Source: Ketobacter sp963922875
Lineage (GTDB): Bacteria; Pseudomonadota; Gammaproteobacteria; Pseudomonadales; Ketobacteraceae
Length of the DNA: 64,000 bases
Direction: 5' to 3'
Assembly: GCA_963922875.1 (NCBI GenBank)
Contig: CAWUJH010000007.1
Span: forward strand, 186,001-250,000
This document shows, in pieces, positions 35,411-43,569 of this stretch; position 1 is the first letter of the stretch; each line of letters begins with the position of its first letter. The position numbers were made by a program, and so were the translations under genes. The notes beneath the pieces are model-generated. The model had not been told where the DNA came from. It was given only the letters and a program-made list of their open reading frames with translations, and made no database searches.

Positions 35411-35746
35411 ATGGCTACTACCTTCGAACTGAAAACCACCCATGATGACCTCTACTACTTTAACTTTTTGAACGGCAATGGTGAAATCATATTGATGAGC
35501 GGCGAGTATGAAGAGAAAGCCAGCGCCGAGAAAGCCATTAAAGATGTCCAGGTTGGCTCCTTAATGAGCCAGCAGATCGCGGCAGGCAAAGTCGCCAATG
35601 GTGACACTTTTTTCGTTATTAAAGATAACGCTGGGCAGATCATAATGAAAAGCGTTCTCTACGCTGACGCTATGGTATTTGACAATGCGCTGCATACAGT
35701 GAAAGACAATGCCTGCGTTGCCGAGGTAAAAGACCTAACACTATAG
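35411..35746 (+). CDS. YegP-family (DUF1508) protein
   Basis: About 111 residues from ATG 35411, which has AGGA upstream; a TTG at 35360 would add 17 residues with no support. It contains two YegP repeats: FELKTTHDDLYYFNFLNGNGEIILMSG with EEKASAEKAIKDVQ (first), and FFVIKDNAGQIIMKS followed by a short Asn-rich end (second). The family is widespread, small and of unknown function. It is followed after 9 bases by a gene of unknown function, probably in one operon. Confidence 0.8.
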   Translation: MATTFELKTTHDDLYYFNFLNGNGEIILMSGEYEEKASAEKAIKDVQVGSLMSQQIAAGKVANGDTFFVIKDNAGQIIMKSVLYADAMVFDNALHTVKDNACVAEVKDLTL

Positions 35747-35755
35747 GAAGCCACC

Positions 35756-36346
35756 ATGGGTGTTGAATTGACTGTCGTCAAAGAACTGGCCAGCGTCAGC
35801 GTGACAGCGACTGAGCTAAGTACCGTTGCCAGAATTATTAACAACGAGATTGCTGGCGGCAACTTTCACCAGACTTTTAATCAGATGATCGCTTTACTGA
35901 ATACCTGCTATGCCATTCCGGCCGCCCATGTCCAAGGTTTTTTGGCAATCAATGATCATGCGCAATTTGTAGAAAATTTTGACCAGTGGCTGGCAAGTTA
36001 TAAAGAGGATTATTTAGTCGCTGCCAGCAAACCCAGATTTCTAGTGGATGAAGCTTACGAACTCTATTTAAACTTACAAACCAGCAAAGAAATTAAAACC
36101 GGCTATCCATTACTGAAACATTGTTTTCTGCGCCTGGATCACTATATCGATAAATGGATTAACAATGACAGCTGGCTAATAATGAACATCGATAATTTCT
36201 TTAAAATGCTACTGCGGTTTAATAATGAAGTGGCTGAGCTGAAGAAGAAAGACACCGCTGATGCTTTTCTTATCTATGACGGGCTACGCCAAGGAATACA
36301 GCCTTACCTTCAGATTATTGAGGATCAGCGAACTCAAATGGCATAG
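35756..36346 (+). CDS. Uncharacterised protein downstream of YegP-like gene
   Basis: This 196-residue protein is soluble and largely helical by composition, with no signal peptide. I do not recognise a family. It lies 9 bases after the YegP-like gene, so the two are probably cotranscribed. Its 3' end overlaps by 13 bases the convergent gene at 36334-36684. Helix-forming stretches such as PLLKHCFLRLDHYIDKWI suggest a bundle. Confidence 0.65.
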   Translation: MGVELTVVKELASVSVTATELSTVARIINNEIAGGNFHQTFNQMIALLNTCYAIPAAHVQGFLAINDHAQFVENFDQWLASYKEDYLVAASKPRFLVDEAYELYLNLQTSKEIKTGYPLLKHCFLRLDHYIDKWINNDSWLIMNIDNFFKMLLRFNNEVAELKKKDTADAFLIYDGLRQGIQPYLQIIEDQRTQMA

Positions 36347-36684
36347 AAATCGTCTTGCAACTGGGGCACTTCAAAATGTACGGAAAGAATATCTACTAGG
36401 GAACGCAACGAAAGATTTTCATAGGCATCAATTAGATTGGCACCAAAGTCCTCTTCTGGGTATTCCAGATGCAATCCGTAGCGCCCATTTTCCTGACCCA
36501 GAGTGTATAAATAGGCTCGGTAATCGGCATCATGGCTATGTTGCAAGAAAACCGAACGCGGGTGCAGGCCTTCCTCTTCTTCAATAATGAATGCATCAGC
36601 ACCTAAATAATTCGTCAGCATCAATAACACGTGACGAATTCCCAGTTCTTTCTCCAAAGCCCATATATTAACGTTATTTCCCAT
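36334..36684 (-). CDS. Small uncharacterised protein after AlkB-like gene
   Basis: About 116 residues from ATG 36684. GGAGG, inside the end of the AlkB-like gene, lies 11 bases upstream and decides this start over the 36705 ATG. The acidic, soluble protein begins with a helix (MGNNVNIWALEKELGIRHVL) and then strands (RAYLYTLGQENGRYGLHLEY). No known family recognised. The 2-base gap to the AlkB-like stop implies one operon. Confidence 0.65.
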   Translation of the reverse strand: MGNNVNIWALEKELGIRHVLLMLTNYLGADAFIIEEEEGLHPRSVFLQHSHDADYRAYLYTLGQENGRYGLHLEYPEEDFGANLIDAYENLSLRSLVDILSVHFEVPQLQDDFYAI

Positions 36685-36686
36685 GT

Positions 36687-37277
36687 TTAGCTTACCTCCG
36701 AGCAATCAGGTATGACAACGTTGCGGAAGGTTAGATTTATCCTGGGTTCTGAGACCGGTAGCTCCGGCGGTACAGAGTGAAGCCATTGCTGCTGGAATTC
36801 GGGAAACATCACGATTAAATCGCCATCACCTAATAGTAACTGGTCTGCTTTAGCCAGCGTTTTATGGCGATAGCAAAACGTACGCTGAGCCCCAAGGCTC
36901 AAGGACGCAATCGTCGGTGACTCGCCCAGCTCCCGTTCATCATCTGCATGCCAGCCAACGCTATCTTCTCCATTACGATAAAGCGTGATTAGCACGGAAT
37001 TGAAAGAGGCCTGACAATGAAGTTCCAGGGTTTCTCTAAGCGTCAATAAGGGCGGCGTCCAGACTTGAGACGGCAAAAAGTTGTCGGAGTAACGATAACG
37101 TATTCCAGGATCTGCAACCCAGGCCTGTAAACGAGGAATCGAAAAACGCCGACCAAAGGCTTCATAACTGTCCTGCAGCCATTCCAGATCGGAGATTAAA
37201 TGTTGGTACAAAATTTTGCTTTGTTCCGGCGCGAGAAATTTAACGGGCTGCGACAACAAAGGGTTAAATGGGGCCAT
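36687..37277 (-). CDS. AlkB-like 2-oxoglutarate/Fe(II) dioxygenase
   Basis: About 196 residues from ATG 37277; a further ATG lies at 37295. It is an AlkB-type jelly-roll: SVGWHADDERELGESPTIAS holds the H-x-D iron pair, QRTFCYRH a core strand, LHSVPPEL the distal iron His, and RINLTFR the two Args that bind 2-oxoglutarate. Such enzymes oxidatively demethylate alkylated DNA or RNA bases, and this short form resembles the AlkB homologues of the ABH2/3 kind. Iron use fits its place close to a Fur-boxed gene, but the gap to that gene (74 bases) leaves a shared promoter uncertain. Confidence 0.88.
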   Translation of the reverse strand: MAPFNPLLSQPVKFLAPEQSKILYQHLISDLEWLQDSYEAFGRRFSIPRLQAWVADPGIRYRYSDNFLPSQVWTPPLLTLRETLELHCQASFNSVLITLYRNGEDSVGWHADDERELGESPTIASLSLGAQRTFCYRHKTLAKADQLLLGDGDLIVMFPEFQQQWLHSVPPELPVSEPRINLTFRNVVIPDCSEVS

Positions 37278-37351
37278 CAATGATCGACTCTTCAATATTC
37301 TCTTTTAATGAAAAGTCATCAGCAAAAAGTATTCCATAATCATTGATACGA

Positions 37352-37807
37352 TTAGTGTACCACCCTCAAAGATCGACCATATTCTATGTACGGTAGATTT
37401 AAGAAACGTCCAATCAGCACATCCCTGAGATTAGCGTGACGCAGACAAGAACGATACTCTTGCGCACGCTCACATTCAGTGGTTGACTCAAAGCAAGCGA
37501 GGCATTCCTCAGTTAGTATCAATGTTTCTCTGGCCTCGTTTAAGTAACCCATATGCTGCAGGATATTCGACAAATAAATAGCTGAAAGCGTCACTTGCGC
37601 CATCGCGTCCCCCCGTTCCCGACAGGATTTCCCCAGTCGAATTTTGGCGAGATCATAGGCGCTACCGGCAAAGGTTAGCGCCTGCTCCCACTCACCTTCT
37701 TTATAGTGAACCCCGGCCCCATGCATCCATTCTACCCATTGCTCAAGCAGTCGTTCATCTTCAAGCTGATAACAAGCATTCTGATGATTCTGACAGAGAA
37801 ATCCCAT
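37352..37807 (-). CDS. TPR-like protein, predicted Fur-regulated
   Basis: This 151-residue soluble helical protein has TPR-like repeats (AGVHYKEGEWEQALTFAGSA; ILQHMGYLNEARETLILTEE). It is Cys-rich for a cytosolic protein (seven Cys in 151 residues), which is unusual. No known family identified. A near-consensus Fur box lies 42 bases upstream of the ATG, so expression should rise in low iron. TPR proteins bind peptides or proteins; the partner is unknown. Confidence 0.7.
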   Translation of the reverse strand: MGFLCQNHQNACYQLEDERLLEQWVEWMHGAGVHYKEGEWEQALTFAGSAYDLAKIRLGKSCRERGDAMAQVTLSAIYLSNILQHMGYLNEARETLILTEECLACFESTTECERAQEYRSCLRHANLRDVLIGRFLNLPYIEYGRSLRVVH

Positions 37808-37848
37808 GACAATCGCTCCAAAAAGTAATCATTGAAAGAAAACTTAAT

Positions 37849-37867
37849 GATAATGATTATCATTTGC
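37849..37867 (-). promoter_or_regulatory. Fur box
   Basis: GATAATGATTATCATTTGC matches the consensus GATAATGATAATCATTATC at 16 of 19 bases, including the full GATAATGAT left half. It sits 42 bases before the TPR-like gene. Iron-bound Fur should repress that gene. Confidence 0.85.
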
Positions 37868-37883
37868 AATGCAAGGATTTTTA

Positions 37884-38546
37884 CTACTCTAAGGCCTGAT
37901 AAAGCCGAACCTGATTATATTCCAGGGATTCACTCAGGTCGGGCCAGGTTGTTGCCGTGGCCTGATCGATCAGTTCGTAGCCTGGTTCAGCTAAATTTTT
38001 AACCCTCGAATCCGCCAATAGCACCCAAGGGCACTGCCTGAGCTTAGCCAGCAATGGCCAGTTGTCACGGTCGTACAGTATATCGGCCACCGTCACCAAA
38101 TCAGCTTCGGCCAATACCGCATCCAGTGATTGAGTTACCTCAATGGTTACTTTATTCAAATCACTGTTAGCTCGCACGGCCATTAGCGACTGAGGGTCAA
38201 GATCACAGGCGATAACCCGCCGCGCACCCGCTAAGGCGGCAGCGATGGCGACAACACCTGAACCCGGCCCTAGATCAAGCACCACTTTCCCCCTCACCTG
38301 CTGAGGGTGATCCAGCAGGTAACGGGCCAGAATCTGGCCGCTGGCCCAACAGAAAACCCAATAGGGGGGATTATCCATAAGAGCTTCAGCGGTTACGGGA
38401 TCTAATCCCTGCTGATCGAAAATATCATCCAATAACCACAGTTTAATTTCTGGAACCAAAGGCAATTCAGAAGCCACTAAATTTGCCAGCGGTAAGTGCT
38501 GGTTAAGTACCTGTTGCAAGTGGATTGAGCTTGTCGACAATGTCAC
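37884..38546 (-). CDS. Class I SAM-dependent methyltransferase (ETFB/L11-like)
   Basis: This 220-residue protein has the SAM-binding glycine loop VVLDLGPGSGVVAIAAALAG (residues 88-107) and acidic motif II VIACDLDP. ADLVTVADILYDRDNW lies in the catalytic region. The resemblance is to protein-lysine methyltransferases of the L11/ETFB class; the target is unknown. The start is GTG at 38546, two bases after the stop of the antiporter gene, so the two are translationally coupled. Confidence 0.82.
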   Translation of the reverse strand: MTLSTSSIHLQQVLNQHLPLANLVASELPLVPEIKLWLLDDIFDQQGLDPVTAEALMDNPPYWVFCWASGQILARYLLDHPQQVRGKVVLDLGPGSGVVAIAAALAGARRVIACDLDPQSLMAVRANSDLNKVTIEVTQSLDAVLAEADLVTVADILYDRDNWPLLAKLRQCPWVLLADSRVKNLAEPGYELIDQATATTWPDLSESLEYNQVRLYQALE

Positions 38547-38548
38547 GG

Positions 38549-39532
38549 CTAAGCGCTAACGGCAGGCATGGTGGATATTATTAAATAGGTGTTGTAGGTA
38601 ATGAACATTGCCAATAAGCCAGCACCCTCCCATCGATTAATTTTACCCTGGCCCTTAAATCCAAAGGCAAACACTAACAAGGCCACCGTGAGTATCAGCA
38701 TTGCGGGCCAATCCCGAGTCAACACTTCCGTGGCGATAGGCTCCATAGGTGTAATTACACCAGCAATACCCACCACCGCCAGCAAATTAAACATATTGGA
38801 ACCCACCACATTGCCAATCGCAATGTCATGCTCACCTTTGCGGGCCGCCATAACAGTTGCCGCTAGTTCAGGCAACGAAGTACCCAAAGCAACAATGGTT
38901 AACCCGATAATGAGATCACTAATACCCATAGCTTCGGCGACACTCACTGCGCCCCATACCACGATGCGTGAACTCACCACTAATAACACCAAGCCAACCA
39001 CTAACCAGGTAATAGCCTTGGGCAGGGGCATCGAAAAGCTTTCTGCTTCCTGGTCAAATTCAGCTTGAAGGGCATCTCCATTGCCTTTCAAACCAGAATA
39101 GATGGACCAACCCACCAAACCGAAAAACCCCACCAACAATATTACGGCTTCCCAGCGCTCGATGGCGTTGTCCCACAATAAAGCTCCTACGAGAAGTGAG
39201 ATTGCTATTAGAATGGGGAGTTCTTTACGAACGATCTTTGAATGCACCAATAAAGGGTAAAACAGGGCAGTTACACCCAGAATCAACCCGGTATTTACGA
39301 TGTTGGATCCCAAAGCATTACCTAAGGCTAAACTTGGGCTATCGTCATAAGCGGCAATGGCTGACACCACCATTTCCGGTGCAGAAGTGCCAAATCCCAC
39401 CACCACCATCCCAATTAATAAATTCGGCATGCCTGCATGGCGAGAGGTGGCGGCAGCGCCATCCACAAAGCGGTCGGCGCTCCATACCAACAACCCAAAA
39501 CCAAACACAACGGCAAGTAAGTATATAATCAC
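38549..39532 (-). CDS. Calcium/sodium antiporter, CaCA family (YrbG-like)
   Basis: This 327-residue inner-membrane protein has about ten helices in two inverted halves. Each half has an alpha-repeat: VVGFGTSAPEMVVS with GNALGSNIVNTGLILG, and VALGTSLPELAATV with GNVVGSNMFNLLAVVG. These bind Ca2+ or Na+ in the exchanger family. It is likely a Na+/Ca2+ exchanger like E. coli YrbG, which is not needed for growth in E. coli. The start is GTG at 39532. It is followed by the coupled methyltransferase gene. Confidence 0.93.
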   Translation of the reverse strand: MIIYLLAVVFGFGLLVWSADRFVDGAAATSRHAGMPNLLIGMVVVGFGTSAPEMVVSAIAAYDDSPSLALGNALGSNIVNTGLILGVTALFYPLLVHSKIVRKELPILIAISLLVGALLWDNAIERWEAVILLVGFFGLVGWSIYSGLKGNGDALQAEFDQEAESFSMPLPKAITWLVVGLVLLVVSSRIVVWGAVSVAEAMGISDLIIGLTIVALGTSLPELAATVMAARKGEHDIAIGNVVGSNMFNLLAVVGIAGVITPMEPIATEVLTRDWPAMLILTVALLVFAFGFKGQGKINRWEGAGLLAMFITYNTYLIISTMPAVSA

Positions 39533-39630
39533 TAGGCAACCTTTGATGCTGTATCAATTCAAAGGAGGCCATCATACCGACCCAGCGGCTTTCTGCCTAG
39601 GGCAAACCACTTAAGGCCATGCGTAGGGTG

Positions 39631-40449
39631 TTATTGCGATGGTGATACAACGTCATAGCGCTGCTGCAACGCGGCCAAGGCTTCTTCTATGCGCAGACTC
39701 TCTTGGTATTTTCGCCAATCAAGCGTTAACTGCGATTTGATAGATTCAAACTCAGGCAATTGGGGAGGTCGGTATATTCGTAAACGTATGCCTTCATACC
39801 CCCCTGGCACGTTACCCCAATACCACTGACCTGCGGTTGCCGATTTGAGGCGGGACCAAAGCCCTTCGCCATACCGAGCTTGGACAAAAGCCTCACTGCG
39901 CTCGTCTTCAGTCCAATAATAGCGGGACAAGGGCCCCTCCGAATCTTGCGTTGCGGCTTGAACTATTAATTCCCCGTATTGATCCTTTTCAAGAAAGTCA
40001 GGTTGCTCACTGTCTGGCCAGCGAACAATATCAAAACTCATGGTTTCCGCTTGCCAATAACGCTCTTTGTTTTCCCGCAGAAACGTCATTAAATTCTCAG
40101 GACTTGGCTCTAACTGACCTTCTTTTAACGTTAACAATGTACGCATTTTATCAATCACTCGCTGGCGGATTATTGGATCATGTTCAGCGAAATTAAGCGC
40201 CAGCCCTTCTTGAAATAAAATTTCTTCTTTGATCCAGTTTGCTTCGAATTGCTTGAATTCTTTCTGAGTTGGCGGCCGACCGGCCCGTTGTTCAAAGCGC
40301 TCAGTAAAGCGTTGCTTCTCTGAAATCGACCATTCAATTTTTTTATTGTCTTCCTTATTTCCTATCCACTGATCTATTACAAATAACCCAAGCGCAAGAA
40401 CAAGAAATTGAATCAAAGGCTCTTTAAGCCCCGCAACGACACCCTTCAT
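39631..40449 (-). CDS. Membrane-anchored peptidylprolyl isomerase-like protein
   Basis: About 272 residues from ATG 40449 (an in-frame TTG at 40455 is less likely). One N-terminal helix (about 9-27, LIQFLVLALGLFVID) anchors it in the inner membrane with the rest in the periplasm. The middle (ANWIKEEILFQEGLALNF, then IIRQRVIDKMRTL) has the SurA/PpiD-type helical chaperone pattern. The following domain is PpiC-like but lacks clear parvulin catalytic residues. Such proteins act as chaperones for outer membrane proteins. Monocistronic. Confidence 0.7.
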   Translation of the reverse strand: MKGVVAGLKEPLIQFLVLALGLFVIDQWIGNKEDNKKIEWSISEKQRFTERFEQRAGRPPTQKEFKQFEANWIKEEILFQEGLALNFAEHDPIIRQRVIDKMRTLLTLKEGQLEPSPENLMTFLRENKERYWQAETMSFDIVRWPDSEQPDFLEKDQYGELIVQAATQDSEGPLSRYYWTEDERSEAFVQARYGEGLWSRLKSATAGQWYWGNVPGGYEGIRLRIYRPPQLPEFESIKSQLTLDWRKYQESLRIEEALAALQQRYDVVSPSQ

Positions 40450-40679
40450 GGACAAATATCCTTACGCCAGTCATGTATTCCACTAGTTCAATCTTATCAG
40501 TAGTAATCTAGTGAGCTTTCATGACGCGTTGATGAAGCCGTGGCGCGTTAGCGTCGCAAAAACTTCATCTAGCTGTCTAACAAACGTTGTCAAACCGTCC
40601 ATAAACAGCCATTTACTGCCGTTAGAGTATGAACCTCCTGAAACCAGCAACTGTCACTATCGATTCTTTAGGAGAAATC

Positions 40680-42680
40680 ATGAAAAGATACAGAGCTATT
40701 AACGCTGTAGTGAGCTTTACATTGCTCACAGCTTGCGCAGCGACTTTTGCCAATGACGACAATAAGTCATTTCTATTTCATCATAAACCCAAATATTATC
40801 AAGCTAGCGTCCAGGTAATTCCATCAGACACTGGGGAGACAACCCGAGATTACGTTGAAGGTGGCGTGTTTCATGACTGGAACTACAACGGCAAATGGGA
40901 CAAAAATGAAAAAGGTATTTCTGGTGTCATGGTCTCCAACGGTTACGATGTAGTAAAAACCGACAAAAAAGGTTATTACAAATTGCCCGCGAAAAAACGC
41001 GGTTTAGAAAACTTTTCCGTCTTTATAACTAAGCCCGCTGGCTATCAAGTGCCCGTTGATGCCGACAACGTACCCCAGTTTCATTACCACCACATTCCCA
41101 AAGGCTCGCCAGAAATGCACTTTGGCGGGTTACCTGCCAGTGGACCTCAACCCAAGGCCATTTTATTTCCGCTAATCAAAACCAAAGTCAAAAAGAACTT
41201 TAAAATCGCAGTTTCCGGTGACCCTCAACCCTATTCAAATAATGAAATAGGCTATGTACGAGACTCTCTCGCTAATGAATTAGCAGCCCGTGACGATTTG
41301 GAGATGGTATTAATCGAAGGGGATATTATGGGTGATGACCTAGGTCTTTATCCACGCTTCAAAAAAATTCTCAGCGCTGCAAACATGCCAATGTATTTTG
41401 TCCCTGGCAACCATGACCTGGACTATGATGCACCCACTGATGAAAATAGTCTTGATACCTTTAAGCGGGAATGGGGACCCAGTTACTATTCTTTAGATAT
41501 TGGAGATGTGCATTTTGTTACCTTGGATAATATTCGTTTTCCCTGTACACCGGAAGACAACGCCGATGGCAAACATAGCTATTGCAATAATCCAACAGAA
41601 GCGCCTACCTATAACGGTGTGATTGATGCCGCACAAGTAGAATGGTTAACCAATGATTTAGCCATGGTTCCAAAACATAAATTGATTGTCTTGAACATGC
41701 ATATTCCCTTAGTTTCATTTGTGGATATGGATGCCACCAAACATCAAACAGACAACGCACAATGGTTATATGACTTGATTGGCGATCGCCCAGCCGTGGC
41801 TCTCAGCGGCCACACTCACACCCTGGAAACCTTTATTCCTGGTGAATACTATCAGGGCTGGAATGATGCATTGGGTTTAGGCGCGACACCATTTCCACAA
41901 ATTATCACCGGGGCAACCTCGGGGTCTTGGTGGTCAGGTGATTTTGATGTTTACAATCTACCCATGTCAATTCAACGTTTAGGCGCACCGCGGGGTTATT
42001 TGATTTTTGAATTCAGCGGCGATAAATTCGCGTCAAAATTCAAAGCGGCCAACAAATCGGCGGAAGAACAGATGTCGGTGGATTTTCTTTCTCCCAGTTT
42101 TCTGGGTTGGTACAACAGCATGAAGGACTGGATTGCGTTACCAGCAAGCTCACGCCCAGCAACCCCACCAGTGAATATTAATGATTTGCCTGACACGTCT
42201 ATTGTGACTGCAGATGATTTAATCGGCGGCACACAGGTGATGGTCAATGTGTGGTTCGGCTCGAAGGCGTCAAAAGTCTGGGTACAAATCGACGAGCAGA
42301 AACCTATCGAAGCAAGACGTACTCAAGAGGGTGAAGGAGAAGGTAAAAATACGGCATTGGATCCCTTTGCACTGAAGAAACAACTGTACGTATTCCGTTA
42401 CGCCGCAAAAAGTGAATCCGGGAATGATAGAGCACAGGGCTTTGAGCTTTTCCGTGGTAACCGCTATGGTACCGCTGATCCCCAGCCCACAACCACTGGC
42501 TTAACAGAATCGTCAAATCACCTTTGGGCCATCGATCTACCTTCTAATTTAGCAGAAGGTATTCACACCCTTAAAATTGTTACTAAGGACGCCTTTGGCA
42601 AATATTACTCTTCGCATAAAACCTTCGAAGTAATGTCTGAACGGCCAGAGCCCTACTTTCGCAGTTCCGAGTTTGAATAA
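40680..42680 (+). CDS. Exported calcineurin-like metallophosphoesterase
   Basis: About 666 residues from ATG 40680 (TAGGAG six bases upstream; an ATG at 40629 lacks one). Signal peptide ending ATFAND, followed by an SdrD B-like beta domain (GGVFHDWNYNGKWDKNEKGI). The metallophosphoesterase core has GDPQPYSNNE, IEGDIMGDDLG, VPGNHDLD and LSGHTHTLE, the usual GDxx(D/E)/GNHD/GHxH metal residues. A C-terminal beta domain completes the architecture. It is probably a periplasmic or surface phosphoesterase; the substrate is unknown. A strong terminator follows. Confidence 0.88.
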   Translation: MKRYRAINAVVSFTLLTACAATFANDDNKSFLFHHKPKYYQASVQVIPSDTGETTRDYVEGGVFHDWNYNGKWDKNEKGISGVMVSNGYDVVKTDKKGYYKLPAKKRGLENFSVFITKPAGYQVPVDADNVPQFHYHHIPKGSPEMHFGGLPASGPQPKAILFPLIKTKVKKNFKIAVSGDPQPYSNNEIGYVRDSLANELAARDDLEMVLIEGDIMGDDLGLYPRFKKILSAANMPMYFVPGNHDLDYDAPTDENSLDTFKREWGPSYYSLDIGDVHFVTLDNIRFPCTPEDNADGKHSYCNNPTEAPTYNGVIDAAQVEWLTNDLAMVPKHKLIVLNMHIPLVSFVDMDATKHQTDNAQWLYDLIGDRPAVALSGHTHTLETFIPGEYYQGWNDALGLGATPFPQIITGATSGSWWSGDFDVYNLPMSIQRLGAPRGYLIFEFSGDKFASKFKAANKSAEEQMSVDFLSPSFLGWYNSMKDWIALPASSRPATPPVNINDLPDTSIVTADDLIGGTQVMVNVWFGSKASKVWVQIDEQKPIEARRTQEGEGEGKNTALDPFALKKQLYVFRYAAKSESGNDRAQGFELFRGNRYGTADPQPTTTGLTESSNHLWAIDLPSNLAEGIHTLKIVTKDAFGKYYSSHKTFEVMSERPEPYFRSSEFE

Positions 42681-42688
42681 ATAGCACC

Positions 42689-42720
42689 AAAACCACAGCA
42701 ATCCAGGTTGCTGTGGTTTT
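42689..42720 (+). terminator. Rho-independent terminator after metallophosphoesterase gene
   Basis: AAAACCACAGCAA and TTGCTGTGGTTTT form a perfect 13-bp stem with a 6-base loop, 9 bases after the stop codon. The T-run at its end and A-run at its start make it able to work in both directions. Confidence 0.85.
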
Positions 42721-42812
42721 ATCTATGACACCCTCTTCCGTTATTAGTACTTCGACTTATTGTTGGTTCACGCGATGTGTTGGGCCATTGGTATATCTCA
42801 AGCGCCAAGAAC

Positions 42813-43262
42813 TTACTGAAACAACGTCAGTGTTGTTTGTCGCTCTGCGCTACGCGCTTGAGACTGCAGGGAATCCGTGGGATTTTGCTGAAACTGTTGT
42901 CGAATATCTTGTGCTAATTGGTCCGCTTGATCCGGTGTTGCCGGTGGACTAACGTCTTCTTCAGATCGAGCAGGAAAGGTCAACACATTTTGATTTGCCT
43001 GACTGCTGCCATCCACATCTCTAGCTGTGGTTTGCTGTTGCGCCTGCACTTGTTGCGAGCGGCCTAACTCCTCCACCACCTGAGTTCTTTGTAATTGCAA
43101 CTCTTGAACAGGGTTGGCTGAAACAGAAACCGTGTCGCCAGAACGCGAAGCTTGGCTTACCGTTGGTACCGTCTCTTCCGGCCGAGCCTCTTCGCTCCTT
43201 GGTCGCGGCGCAGCGGTTGGCTGACTCACAGTCGAATTACTATTGGCACTTATGGGATCCAT
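42813..43262 (-). CDS. Low-complexity Gln/Ser/Ala-rich hypothetical protein
   Basis: About 149 residues from ATG 43262, preferred over 43334 because the upstream extension looks unrelated. The protein is disordered by composition, rich in Q, S, A, E and P, with a central helix (NPVQELQLQRTQVVEELGRS) and a Gln-rich end. No known domain. No signal peptide, so cytosolic or a non-classical secreted protein. The composition resembles regulators of flagellar or surface systems, but this is not evidence of function. Confidence 0.6.
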   Translation of the reverse strand: MDPISANSNSTVSQPTAAPRPRSEEARPEETVPTVSQASRSGDTVSVSANPVQELQLQRTQVVEELGRSQQVQAQQQTTARDVDGSSQANQNVLTFPARSEEDVSPPATPDQADQLAQDIRQQFQQNPTDSLQSQARSAERQTTLTLFQ

Positions 43263-43569
43263 CTCATTTTTACCTTTAAAAAGTACACTCCCCGACCTTA
43301 ATGAATCATTGGCTTGACGTCCAATAACCAACAAGCATTGATAAACTGCCTATTATTCGATCACTATCTAAGCCACTAAGAATCCCCAACTGAGATCCCA
43401 AAAAGGTTTCTATATTCAATTCGTTAGTGTTTAATCACTGGAGCAATTAACGCAGTAGACTTAATACAGCCAACGTCTGCTTGCCTAGAATTACCATGGT
43501 AAACTCAAGCAATACTGCGAGTCAGCAGAATAATAACAACTCTCACAGTTTATAACGCAAGGAGAACCT

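Noticed and set aside
38601..39068. Plus-strand frame of 155 codons opposite the Ca2+/Na+ antiporter
   Set aside because: It mirrors the antisense of helix-rich codons, and the antiporter motifs prove the minus frame.
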